DNA of 12,173 bases from Methanomassiliicoccales archaeon PtaU1.Bin030 (lineage in GTDB: Archaea > Thermoplasmatota > Thermoplasmata > Methanomassiliicoccales > Methanomassiliicoccaceae): NCBI GenBank assembly GCA_002067635.1, contig MVRB01000065.1, positions 1 through 12,173 of the forward strand, in the 5' to 3' direction. Of the stretch, positions 6,558-12,173 are shown one piece after another. Every line of letters starts with the position of its first letter. The first letter of the stretch is position 1. Made by a program: the position numbers and the translations under genes. The notes beneath the pieces were generated by a model, which ran no database searches, had not been told where the DNA came from, and saw nothing but the letters and a program-made list of their open reading frames with translations.

Positions 6558-6674
6558 AGGCTGGTAGGACGTTCCCATCTCACGAGGATGGGCAGCGCAC
6601 AGTTGATCGAGGATGGAGGTCAGGAGGCCTAGTCCCTCAAGCCCTGCAATATCCTGAGGGCGCAAAACCAGCCT
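6558..6674. other. Nested complementary segments, possible structured RNA between mtaC and cca
   Basis: AGGCTGGT (6558-6565) is perfectly complementary to ACCAGCCT (6667-6674). Inside this 8-bp closing stem are the hairpin CCCATC/GATGGG (6574-6579, 6587-6592, loop of 7), GCGC/GCGC (6595-6598, 6660-6663) and CCCTCA/TGAGGG (6634-6639, 6655-6660). An alternative pairing is TCAGGA/TCCTGA (6620-6625, 6652-6657). Some of these exclude one another, since G6660 and 6655-6657 are shared. No protein longer than 14 codons is apparent in the plus-strand reading I examined. It may be the 5' leader of the CCA-adding enzyme mRNA, an independent small RNA, or the distal part of an mtaC leader. I do not recognise it as a known RNA family. 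Confidence 0.35.
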
Positions 6675-6745
6675 CTGCTCTTGGCATTTTGGATCTGAGT
6701 TCCTTGGAGCAAAAGCCTTTTTCTGGAGACCGTTATCATACCATC

Positions 6746-8074
6746 ATGGTACTGGAGGATGATGTTCTCAAGAAGATATCGCCCACGCCTGAGAGAAGGA
6801 AGGCGATTCAGGGGAGCGTCAACTCCCTGCTGGCAAGGACGAAAGAAGAGGCTGACAAGGAAGGCCTGGGATTGAGAGTGTCCCTTGTGGGCTCAGTGGC
6901 CAAGGACACTTTCCTTCGGGAGCCGGACATCGACATATTCATTCTTTTCCCAGAGACGGTCTCCCGCGATAGGTTGGAGGCTGTCGGCCTGGCCATAGGT
7001 AAGAGGATACTGCGGGTTCACGAGGAGCGCTATGCCGAGCACCCGTATGTGCACGGGGAGTGGGATGGCCTGGAGGTTGACCTTGTTCCCTGCTACCAGA
7101 TTTCTGATACTGCCTTGCTGAGGTCTGCAGTGGACCGCACCCCTTTCCACACCAAGTACGTGCAGTCCCATCTTAGGGAGGAGCAAAAGGGGGAGGTACG
7201 TCTTCTGAAGCAGTTCGCCAAGGGCATCGGCGTGTACGGGGCCGAGGCCAAGGTCCAGGGCTTCTCCGGCTACCTTCTGGAGCTTCTGGTGATGAAGTAT
7301 GGTAACTTTAGGGAGGTGCTGGAGGCGAGCGCGGCATGGACAAGGGGCACGGCCTTGTCACTGGAGGGGGAAGGCACAAAAAAGTTCGATGAACCTTTCA
7401 TCTTCTATGATCCCGTGGACAACAAACGGAACGTGGCCTCGGCCCTATCCCCGAACTGCTTGGCTCTGTTCATCTTCGCATCACAAGCTTATCTGAAGGG
7501 GCCGTCCGAGCTCTTCTTCTTCCCCCGACAGCGAAAGCCGCTGGAACTGGATGTCATAAGATCTATGCTTGACGAGCGGGGGAGCGGGCTTCTTCTGGTG
7601 AGGATGGAAAGGCCTGCCCTGATAGATGACAACCTCTATCCTCAGGTCAGAAGGAGCCTCGACGGCATTTGCGCCCTCCTATCGTCCCACGACTTCAGGG
7701 TCATCGACGGCGCCTACCATGTTGCCGAGGACCTCAGCTTCGTGCTGGAGCTAGAAGAGCTTGTCCTCTCGAGGGGGCGGAGGCACTCAGGACCGCCGGC
7801 CTGGATCGAGAACGCCTCCTCGTTCCTGGAGCGATGGGGGAAGAAGGGCCTCAGCCGTCCGTTCCTTGAGGGTGGACACTGGATGGTGGTGGCACCCCGG
7901 GATCACCCTTCAGCCGACGACCTGATCAAGGTCAAACTATACACAGCCGCGTTGGGAAGCGACATAAGAAAACATATGGCCGCAGAGGTGCTGATGGGAG
8001 CAGAGGTGCTGACAGAAGAGAACCGCCCCCTACTGTCGGCCTTGCTGGATAAAAGGATGAGCTGGGAAGTTTGA
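6746..8074 (+). CDS. cca: CCA-adding enzyme (archaeal class I tRNA nucleotidyltransferase)
   Basis: This enzyme builds or repairs the 3' CCA end of tRNAs from CTP and ATP without a nucleic acid template. Numbering from the ATG at 6746 gives 442 residues. The nucleotidyltransferase motif GSVAKDT (49-55) is followed by PDIDIFILFP with D61 and D63, and EVDLVPCY supplies D112. These match the catalytic carboxylates E59, D61 and D110 of the Archaeoglobus fulgidus enzyme with a constant shift of two. HPYVHG, AVDRTPFH, KVQGFSGYL and DPVDNKRNVA are further signatures of the archaeal class. The frame is open upstream to TTG codons at 6704 and 6689, which would add 14 or 19 residues; the small offset to the A. 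fulgidus enzyme favours 6746. No strong ribosome binding site precedes any candidate. It converges on the membrane protein gene, seven bases away. Confidence 0.94.
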   Translation: MVLEDDVLKKISPTPERRKAIQGSVNSLLARTKEEADKEGLGLRVSLVGSVAKDTFLREPDIDIFILFPETVSRDRLEAVGLAIGKRILRVHEERYAEHPYVHGEWDGLEVDLVPCYQISDTALLRSAVDRTPFHTKYVQSHLREEQKGEVRLLKQFAKGIGVYGAEAKVQGFSGYLLELLVMKYGNFREVLEASAAWTRGTALSLEGEGTKKFDEPFIFYDPVDNKRNVASALSPNCLALFIFASQAYLKGPSELFFFPRQRKPLELDVIRSMLDERGSGLLLVRMERPALIDDNLYPQVRRSLDGICALLSSHDFRVIDGAYHVAEDLSFVLELEELVLSRGRRHSGPPAWIENASSFLERWGKKGLSRPFLEGGHWMVVAPRDHPSADDLIKVKLYTAALGSDIRKHMAAEVLMGAEVLTEENRPLLSALLDKRMSWEV

Positions 8075-8081
8075 GCGTCCT

Positions 8082-8435
8082 TTACATGAAGGGCTCATTG
8101 ATGAGGAGGATCCAGATCCCGAGGGCGAGCAGCATGTACAGAGCGAGGTTTCCGATCATGGTCTTCTTGTCGATATCAGACATGCTGATCTTCATGTACC
8201 TCAGCACGTAGTTGAGGGTGACGGCCCCTATTAGATATATTATTAAACTGACGATCACGCCGACTGCGTTACCGATAAGCGCGGCGGCGACACCGAACGC
8301 CACAGCTATCACCGCGGTAAGCATCAAGGCCTTGGTGCCTACTATGTCCTTAACGAGAAAGGCTTTCTCATCGAACTCTGGAGGGACCCACTCGTATTCC
8401 GGTTCCTTCTCTTCCTTTCTCTTTTTACGGGCCAT
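8082..8435 (-). CDS. Small three-helix membrane protein of unknown function
   Basis: I do not recognise this 117-residue protein. It begins with a very basic and acidic stretch (ARKKRKEEKEPEYEW) and a short soluble segment to about residue 34. Three probable membrane helices follow at about 36-56, 58-79 and 93-113, and the short C-terminus is NEPFM. The positive N-terminus suggests it stays in the cytoplasm, which would place the C-terminus outside. The start at 8435 has GGAG (8446-8443) seven bases upstream. TTTATTAT (8482-8475, minus strand) is well placed as a TATA box, giving a leader of about 18 nt. The gene appears monocistronic and converges on cca. Nothing in the sequence indicates an enzymatic role. 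Confidence 0.8.
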   Translation of the reverse strand: MARKKRKEEKEPEYEWVPPEFDEKAFLVKDIVGTKALMLTAVIAVAFGVAAALIGNAVGVIVSLIIYLIGAVTLNYVLRYMKISMSDIDKKTMIGNLALYMLLALGIWILLINEPFM

Positions 8436-8474
8436 TTCGAAGCTCCCTGATGAAGGCTCCCTAAGAACAATCGC

Positions 8475-8482
8475 ATAATAAA
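8475..8482 (-). promoter_or_regulatory. TATA-like box of the small membrane protein gene
   Basis: Minus-strand TTTATTAT lies 40-47 bases before the ATG at 8435, in an otherwise GC-rich region. Normal spacing predicts a start near 8453, upstream of the GGAG ribosome binding site. Confidence 0.45.
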
Positions 8483-8665
8483 TCTTTTCAAGGCCGGCAG
8501 CAGCTGGAAATGAGCTAGGGGCCAGCCTAGGGCGAGTGGAACGGGGTCATCGAACCTGATGTCGATGGGGGCGAGGCCATTATATCATGATCTTGTTTGA
8601 GCAGAGCAGGACGATGCTGTTTCTCCAACAGCCCTCTGAACCACACGAGGGCAGAGATGGTAGCT
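8483..8665. other. Gene-free stretch with several short perfect hairpins
   Basis: No convincing ORF lies in the 439 bases between the membrane protein gene and radA. This part contains four short inverted repeats: CTAGG/CCTAG (8515-8519, 8526-8530), CATCGA/TCGATG (8548-8553, 8562-8567), GCTGTT/AACAGC (8616-8621, 8627-8632, loop TCTCC) and GCCCTC/GAGGGC (8631-8636, 8647-8652). The last two share two bases. The palindromic TATA-like TTTATAAA at 8667-8674 could start a minus-strand transcript through this segment. I saw no signatures of SRP RNA, RNase P RNA, tRNA or C/D-box RNA. It could be a small RNA or simply regulatory DNA. Confidence 0.3.
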
Positions 8666-8774
8666 CTTTATAAACATCACCTGCACAAATGATCGGACAT
8701 TCGACCTTGTGTCATTATTATTAGAAAAGTTGCGCGTAGCTATCTTGCCCTTGATATCTTTGTTTTTCGGTTCC

Positions 8775-8782
8775 TTTTATAG
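8775..8782 (+). promoter_or_regulatory. Upstream TTTTATAG box, possible second radA promoter
   Basis: TTTTATAG occurs here and again at 8833-8840, 58 bases apart. This copy would start a transcript near 8804 with a leader of about 70 nt. TTCGACCT also occurs twice in the region (8703-8710 and 8812-8819, approximately), the second copy between the two TATA boxes, and could be a regulator contact. Confidence 0.35.
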
Positions 8783-8832
8783 AGGCTGGCCTTCGAACGT
8801 CCGAGGGTACTTTCGACCTACTGGGGGGGCGC

Positions 8833-8840
8833 TTTTATAG
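8833..8840 (+). promoter_or_regulatory. TATA box of radA
   Basis: TTTTATAG, preceded by the G-rich GGGGGGGCGC, is centred 38 bases before the radA start codon. It predicts transcription from about 8863, so the ribosome binding site AAGGTGAG (8862-8869) would sit at the very 5' end of the message, a common archaeal short-leader arrangement. Confidence 0.55.
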
Positions 8841-8874
8841 TCAGAGGGAGTTGGGTCGGGTAAGGTGAGCATAT

Positions 8875-9816
8875 TTGCCCGCAAACAGCATAGAAGAGTT
8901 GCCTGGAGTAGGACCCGCAACTGCAGAGAAGCTGCGTGATGCCGGCTATGTCGACCTGATGGCGATAGCAGTGGAATCTCCCAAGGTGCTATCTGAGGTA
9001 GCAGAGATAGGGGAGAGCACAGCGGTGAAGATCATCGCAGCAGCCAAGCAGGCCGCGGACGTCGGAGGGTTTGAGACCGGAGACCTGATATTAGAAAGAA
9101 GGAGGAACATCCACAAGCTGACCTCCTGTTCAAAGGCCTTCGATGAGCTGATGGGGGGAGGGCTGGAGACCCAATCTATAACCGAGTTCTTCGGTGAGTT
9201 CGGTAGTGGGAAGACCCAGATGTGCTTCCAGCTGGCCGTGAACACCACCCGTCCTATCGAGGATGGGGGCCTGGACGGTAATGTGTTCATCATCGACACC
9301 GAGAATACCTTCCGACCCGAAAGGATCGTCCAGATGGCAGCCGCCCTGGACATGGACCCAGAGGAGACGCTGAAGAAGATCCATGTGGCGAGAGCGTTCA
9401 ACTCCCATCACCAGATGTTGCTTGTGGAGAAAGCGCAGGACCTTGCCCGAGACCTCAATGTACGGCTACTGATCGTTGACTCGCTGACGGCCCATTTCCG
9501 TGCAGAATATGTTGGAAGGGGGGCACTGGCCGAGAGACAGCAGAACCTCAACAAGCACATGCATGACCTCCTCCGCTTCGCCGACCTGAACAACGCGGTG
9601 ATCGCCGTTACCAACCAGGTATCGGCCAAGCCCGACGCTTTCTTCGGGGACCCGACCCGCCCCATTGGAGGCCACATCGTCGGTCATGCGGCCACCTACC
9701 GCCTGTACCTGAGGAAGAGCAAGGGAGGTAAGCGTATAGCAAGGTTAATTGACTCCCCTAACCTTCCTGAGGCCGAGGCGGTCATTAGCGTTGGTGAAGA
9801 GGGCGTCAGAGACTGA
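8875..9816 (+). CDS. radA: RadA recombinase
   Basis: RadA is the archaeal Rad51/RecA homologue that forms filaments on single-stranded DNA and catalyses strand exchange in recombinational repair. The 313-residue protein starts with a helix-hairpin-helix DNA-binding domain (IEELPGVGPATAEKLRDAGY, residues 6-25). The linker segment GGFETGD (64-70) holds the aromatic residue used for polymerisation. The ATPase core has the Walker A motif GEFGSGKTQ (107-115) and Walker B LLIVDS (198-203). The DNA-binding loop region NQVSAKPDAFFGDPTRPIGG (247-266) is followed by HAATYRLYLRKSKGGKRIARL. There is no intein and no gap, so the gene is intact. The TTG start at 8875 is supported by AAGGTGAG five bases upstream. 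The tRNA methyltransferase gene follows after 42 bases and has its own ribosome binding site, so the two may be co-transcribed. Confidence 0.97.
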   Translation: MPANSIEELPGVGPATAEKLRDAGYVDLMAIAVESPKVLSEVAEIGESTAVKIIAAAKQAADVGGFETGDLILERRRNIHKLTSCSKAFDELMGGGLETQSITEFFGEFGSGKTQMCFQLAVNTTRPIEDGGLDGNVFIIDTENTFRPERIVQMAAALDMDPEETLKKIHVARAFNSHHQMLLVEKAQDLARDLNVRLLIVDSLTAHFRAEYVGRGALAERQQNLNKHMHDLLRFADLNNAVIAVTNQVSAKPDAFFGDPTRPIGGHIVGHAATYRLYLRKSKGGKRIARLIDSPNLPEAEAVISVGEEGVRD

Positions 9817-9858
9817 TCACGGTAGAACGGCCATGTCCTCCCACGAAGGAGGGAGAGC

Positions 9859-10863
9859 ATGAGCCTCGTTCCCTATTTTTTTGAGCTTTCAGGCGAGCAT
9901 CCCACTCTACCTTTCGCGGATGCCTTCAGCAGCTGCACCGCAGAATGCGAGGGTTTCACGGCTACAGCGTTCGGGCCTGGATACGGCATCTTCGGAATTG
10001 AAGGCGACAAACTCGTAGGCATAGCCACCCGGCTAGCTTTGACACACCGGCTGGGCAGACACCTTGGATCCTGTCCGGTGGAGGAAGTGAAGGCCTTGGC
10101 AAAGGCGATTGACCTTCCCTCCGGCTCCATCGCCGTTCGGGCCAAGAGGTTCCAGGGGCAGCATCCGGACCTTGACCTGGGGAGGCTGGCCGCCGAGGTA
10201 GGCGGCCTGCTCGCCAAGGATAGGAAGGTGGACCTGTCCCGCCCAGATGTGGACGTGAGGATACTGATCTCGGATATGGCCCACCTATACATATGCGAGG
10301 CGGAGGTGGACCGCTCCGCGTTCGAGAAACGGAAGGTAGCAGAACGGCCATTCTTCTCTCCCATCTCCCTCCATCCACGCTATGCCCGGGCTCTGGTCAA
10401 CATGACCCTGGTGAAGAGAGGAGAACGGCTACTGGATCCTTTCTGCGGAACCGGCGGAGTACTGATCGAGGCGGCCTCCATCGGTGTCAGGGCTTGCGGG
10501 TCGGACATATCTCCGGAGATGGTTGAGGGCTGCTTGCAGAACCTAGAGCACTTCGGCCTCCCGTACGAGAGCGTGGAGGTGGCGGACATAGGAGATATCG
10601 AAGGTACGTTCGGAAAGGTGGATGCTGTGGCCACAGATCCCCCCTATGGTCGGGCGACCAGCACGCACAGGGAGCCGTTGGGAGAGCTGTACGACCGGGC
10701 CCTGGCCTCCCTGGCATCGGTGCTGGACCAGGGTTCCCGGGCGGGGATGGTGCTGCCCCGACCCTGCCCCCAGCGGCTTCAGGGCCTGGACCTCGTCCAC
10801 TGTCACCAGCAGAAGGTGCACCGGTCCCTGGACCGTCATTACTGCATCTTCAGACGACGTTGA
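9859..10863 (+). CDS. trmG10: THUMP-domain tRNA (guanine10-N2)-methyltransferase
   Basis: This 334-residue protein is predicted to methylate N2 of guanosine 10 in tRNA (to m2G or m2,2G) using SAM, as the archaeal Trm-G10/Trm11 family does. The N-terminal half (about 50-155) is a THUMP RNA-binding domain. The family link RPFFSPISLHPRYARALVNM (163-182) leads to the Rossmann methyltransferase domain, with the SAM motif LDPFCGTGGVLIEA (192-205) and catalytic motif IV DPPYGR (260-265), characteristic of exocyclic amine methylation. The ATG at 9859 follows AAGGAGGG by six bases. The 3' end overlaps the convergent peptidase gene by 14 bases (10850-10863). Assignment to position G10 is by family; a related THUMP methyltransferase for G6 exists, but the spacing here looks like the G10 group. 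Confidence 0.9.
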   Translation: MSLVPYFFELSGEHPTLPFADAFSSCTAECEGFTATAFGPGYGIFGIEGDKLVGIATRLALTHRLGRHLGSCPVEEVKALAKAIDLPSGSIAVRAKRFQGQHPDLDLGRLAAEVGGLLAKDRKVDLSRPDVDVRILISDMAHLYICEAEVDRSAFEKRKVAERPFFSPISLHPRYARALVNMTLVKRGERLLDPFCGTGGVLIEAASIGVRACGSDISPEMVEGCLQNLEHFGLPYESVEVADIGDIEGTFGKVDAVATDPPYGRATSTHREPLGELYDRALASLASVLDQGSRAGMVLPRPCPQRLQGLDLVHCHQQKVHRSLDRHYCIFRRR

Positions 10864-12173
10864 TGGTGAGCACCTGCACCTTATCCGATCCTGTGCCCTC
10901 GGCCACGAGGGTGATGTCACGGGAGACCTCGCTCACCCCTCCCGGAAGTTGCACCTGGACGGTGACGGTGGCGTTGGTCCCATACCCTAGGTTCAGGTCC
11001 AGGACATTGGTGGCATCTACGGCCGAGGAGTTGGACAGGAACAAGGACGCCGACCAGTTCCCCGGTACGTCCTCCAGGGTCAGCCTCAGCTCGTGATCGA
11101 CGTTGCCGGTGTTGTTAATGAACACCTTGAACACGGCCATCCCTCCCGCGGCCACGGTGGTATTGTTGCCGCCCAGAGCGGTCATCTCGAAGGAGTAGTC
11201 AGGCGTAACGATGATGATGGGCTGAGGGACGAAGGTCACGGTGAGAAGAAGGAGTCCAACTGTACCCACGACCAAGGTCCGCCTGGGCAGTTTGCTGATA
11301 TCGTTCAGGGGCGCGGGATGGTTCAGGCCCAGGAAGAACACCAGCAGCGCGAAGAGGAACCAGCCGTCGTACAGCATCGCGACCAGGACCAGGGCTATGA
11401 AGGTCGCATATCCCAGGTACTTGGCCTTATCCCCCAGCAGGCCGCGGGCCACGTGCCCGCCGTCAAGCTGGCCCACTGGTAGCAGGTTGATGGCGGTGAC
11501 CAGGAAGCCCACCCACGCCGCAAAGGCGGTGGGGTGCAGGGCCATGTTCTCGGCCATGGGCACCAGCAGGGATAGCAACTGGTACAGGGGCTGGATGACG
11601 ATGTACATGGCCCCTGCCTGCCCTATGCTGCCCTCCACCGCATGCCCATTCGCGGTCAGGAACAGCCCTATCAATGCCACGGGTATGGTGACGGCCAGTC
11701 CGCCCAGGGGACCGGCGATGCCTATGTCCACCAGGGCCCGGCGGCTGGGCATGGGGTCTCGCATGGAGATGAACGCCCCGAACGTTCCGAACGGGGGTAT
11801 GGATGGTATGAAGTAAGGCAGGGACGCGTCCACCTTGTGCCGCTTCGACATGACGTAATGCGACAGCTCGTGGATGCCCAGGATGGTCATTAGGGGGATG
11901 GCGAAGAAGACCGCCCCGTTCAGGAAGTTATCCACGGTGAGGAGATCCTGGGAGCCAGAGTAGTCGGACCATAGCAGCATGCCTGCCAGGGTGGTCGTCA
12001 GGAAGGTGATCACGAGAAGGGCACGGTTGATCCAAAGGTTACGCTTCCTTCCCTGGGGGAGGCGCATAACGGTCACGGTGTGCTCCCCTCCCGAATAGCT
12101 GATGAAGGGCACGAACCCCTTGGCCTTCATGTCCTGGCGAAGGCTCTCGAAGTTCGACTCCAACATGGTCTCG
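10850..12173 (-). CDS. M50 (site-2 protease-like) membrane metallopeptidase with C-terminal beta-sandwich domain, 5' end beyond the right edge
   Basis: This intramembrane zinc protease has HExxH in the second membrane helix (H99, E100, H103, counted from the ATG at 12166) and the partner motif NLLPVGQLDGGH (227-238) supplying the aspartate ligand D235. PSIPPFGTFGAF and GIAGPLGG are typical of archaeal M50 members. About seven membrane helices run from 46 to 318. From about 325 to the end comes a non-membrane domain (MAVFKVFINNTGNVDHEL) like NEW3/CARDB beta-sandwiches, probably outside the cell. The frame remains open from the ATG at 12166 to the window edge. The first visible residues (LESNFESLRQDMKAKGFVP) resemble the middle of the soluble N-terminal domain of homologues, so the true start is probably outside the window. 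Such proteases cut membrane-bound regulators or process membrane proteins; the substrate is unknown. Confidence 0.92.
   Translation of the reverse strand, partial: ETMLESNFESLRQDMKAKGFVPFISYSGGEHTVTVMRLPQGRKRNLWINRALLVITFLTTTLAGMLLWSDYSGSQDLLTVDNFLNGAVFFAIPLMTILGIHELSHYVMSKRHKVDASLPYFIPSIPPFGTFGAFISMRDPMPSRRALVDIGIAGPLGGLAVTIPVALIGLFLTANGHAVEGSIGQAGAMYIVIQPLYQLLSLLVPMAENMALHPTAFAAWVGFLVTAINLLPVGQLDGGHVARGLLGDKAKYLGYATFIALVLVAMLYDGWFLFALLVFFLGLNHPAPLNDISKLPRRTLVVGTVGLLLLTVTFVPQPIIIVTPDYSFEMTALGGNNTTVAAGGMAVFKVFINNTGNVDHELRLTLEDVPGNWSASLFLSNSSAVDATNVLDLNLGYGTNATVTVQVQLPGGVSEVSRDITLVAEGTGSDKVQVLTINVV

Noticed and set aside
6400..6688. Cobalamin riboswitch upstream of mtaC
   Set aside because: The B12-box consensus is absent on either strand, and the class is rare in archaea; only unassigned inverted repeats are seen.
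8450..8455. TGATGA as the C box of a C/D guide RNA
   Set aside because: No D box (CTGA) or C'/D' pair lies at the required distance; the bases fall in the leader of the membrane protein gene.
8785..8802. CTTCGAAC near 8790 as the T-loop of a tRNA
   Set aside because: The flanking bases do not form a 5-bp T stem and no acceptor or anticodon stem is present around it.
1..12173. CRISPR arrays, insertion sequences, integrases or defence genes
   Set aside because: No regularly spaced repeats, transposase or integrase motifs, or terminal inverted repeats flanking a gene were found; base composition looks even across the genes.

Overview
The window looks like chromosomal DNA from a methylotrophic methanogenic archaeon, most likely of the order Methanomassiliicoccales (Thermoplasmatota). 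This placement is inferred from gene content: a methanol:corrinoid methyltransferase pair (mtaC-mtaB), a RamA-type corrinoid activase, and archaeal information-processing genes (RadA, archaeal-type CCA-adding enzyme, THUMP tRNA m2G10 methyltransferase). TATA-like promoter boxes and TTG starts preceded by good ribosome binding sites also fit an archaeon. I could not run a search, so the order-level placement is a judgement.

Layout. Positions 1-348 hold the 5' part of an amidohydrolase (SAH/MTA/5'-deoxyadenosine deaminase type) on the minus strand, divergent from a metallo-beta-lactamase-fold hydrolase (451-1290). A plus-strand operon of three tightly packed genes follows (1389-4081): a small COG0523/CobW-type GTPase, a protein with a histidine-rich tail that overlaps it by ATGA, and a RamA-like ferredoxin-tailed activase. 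It converges, across one hairpin that can terminate both strands, on the minus-strand mtaC-mtaB operon (6399-4199). The 5' region of mtaC contains a strong nested inverted repeat. The interval between mtaC and the CCA-adding enzyme gene also holds nested complementary segments that could form an RNA about 117 nt long.

The right half is housekeeping: cca (6746-8074), convergent with a small three-helix membrane protein gene (8435-8082); a 439-bp gene-free stretch with several short hairpins and TATA-like boxes; radA (8875-9816); a tRNA m2G10 methyltransferase gene (9859-10863); and an M50 site-2-protease-like membrane peptidase that overlaps the methyltransferase tail to tail and runs off the right edge.

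How the genes fit together: MtaB takes the methyl group of methanol and passes it to the Co(I) corrinoid on MtaC. When the corrinoid oxidises to Co(II), the RamA-like protein can reduce it back using ATP and Fe-S centres. MtaB is a zinc enzyme, so the GTPase plus His-rich protein beside the activase may form a split metal-delivery device for this methyltransferase system. That last link is inference from gene position and motifs, and is the most interesting idea in the window. mtaA, needed to pass the methyl group to coenzyme M, is not in the window.
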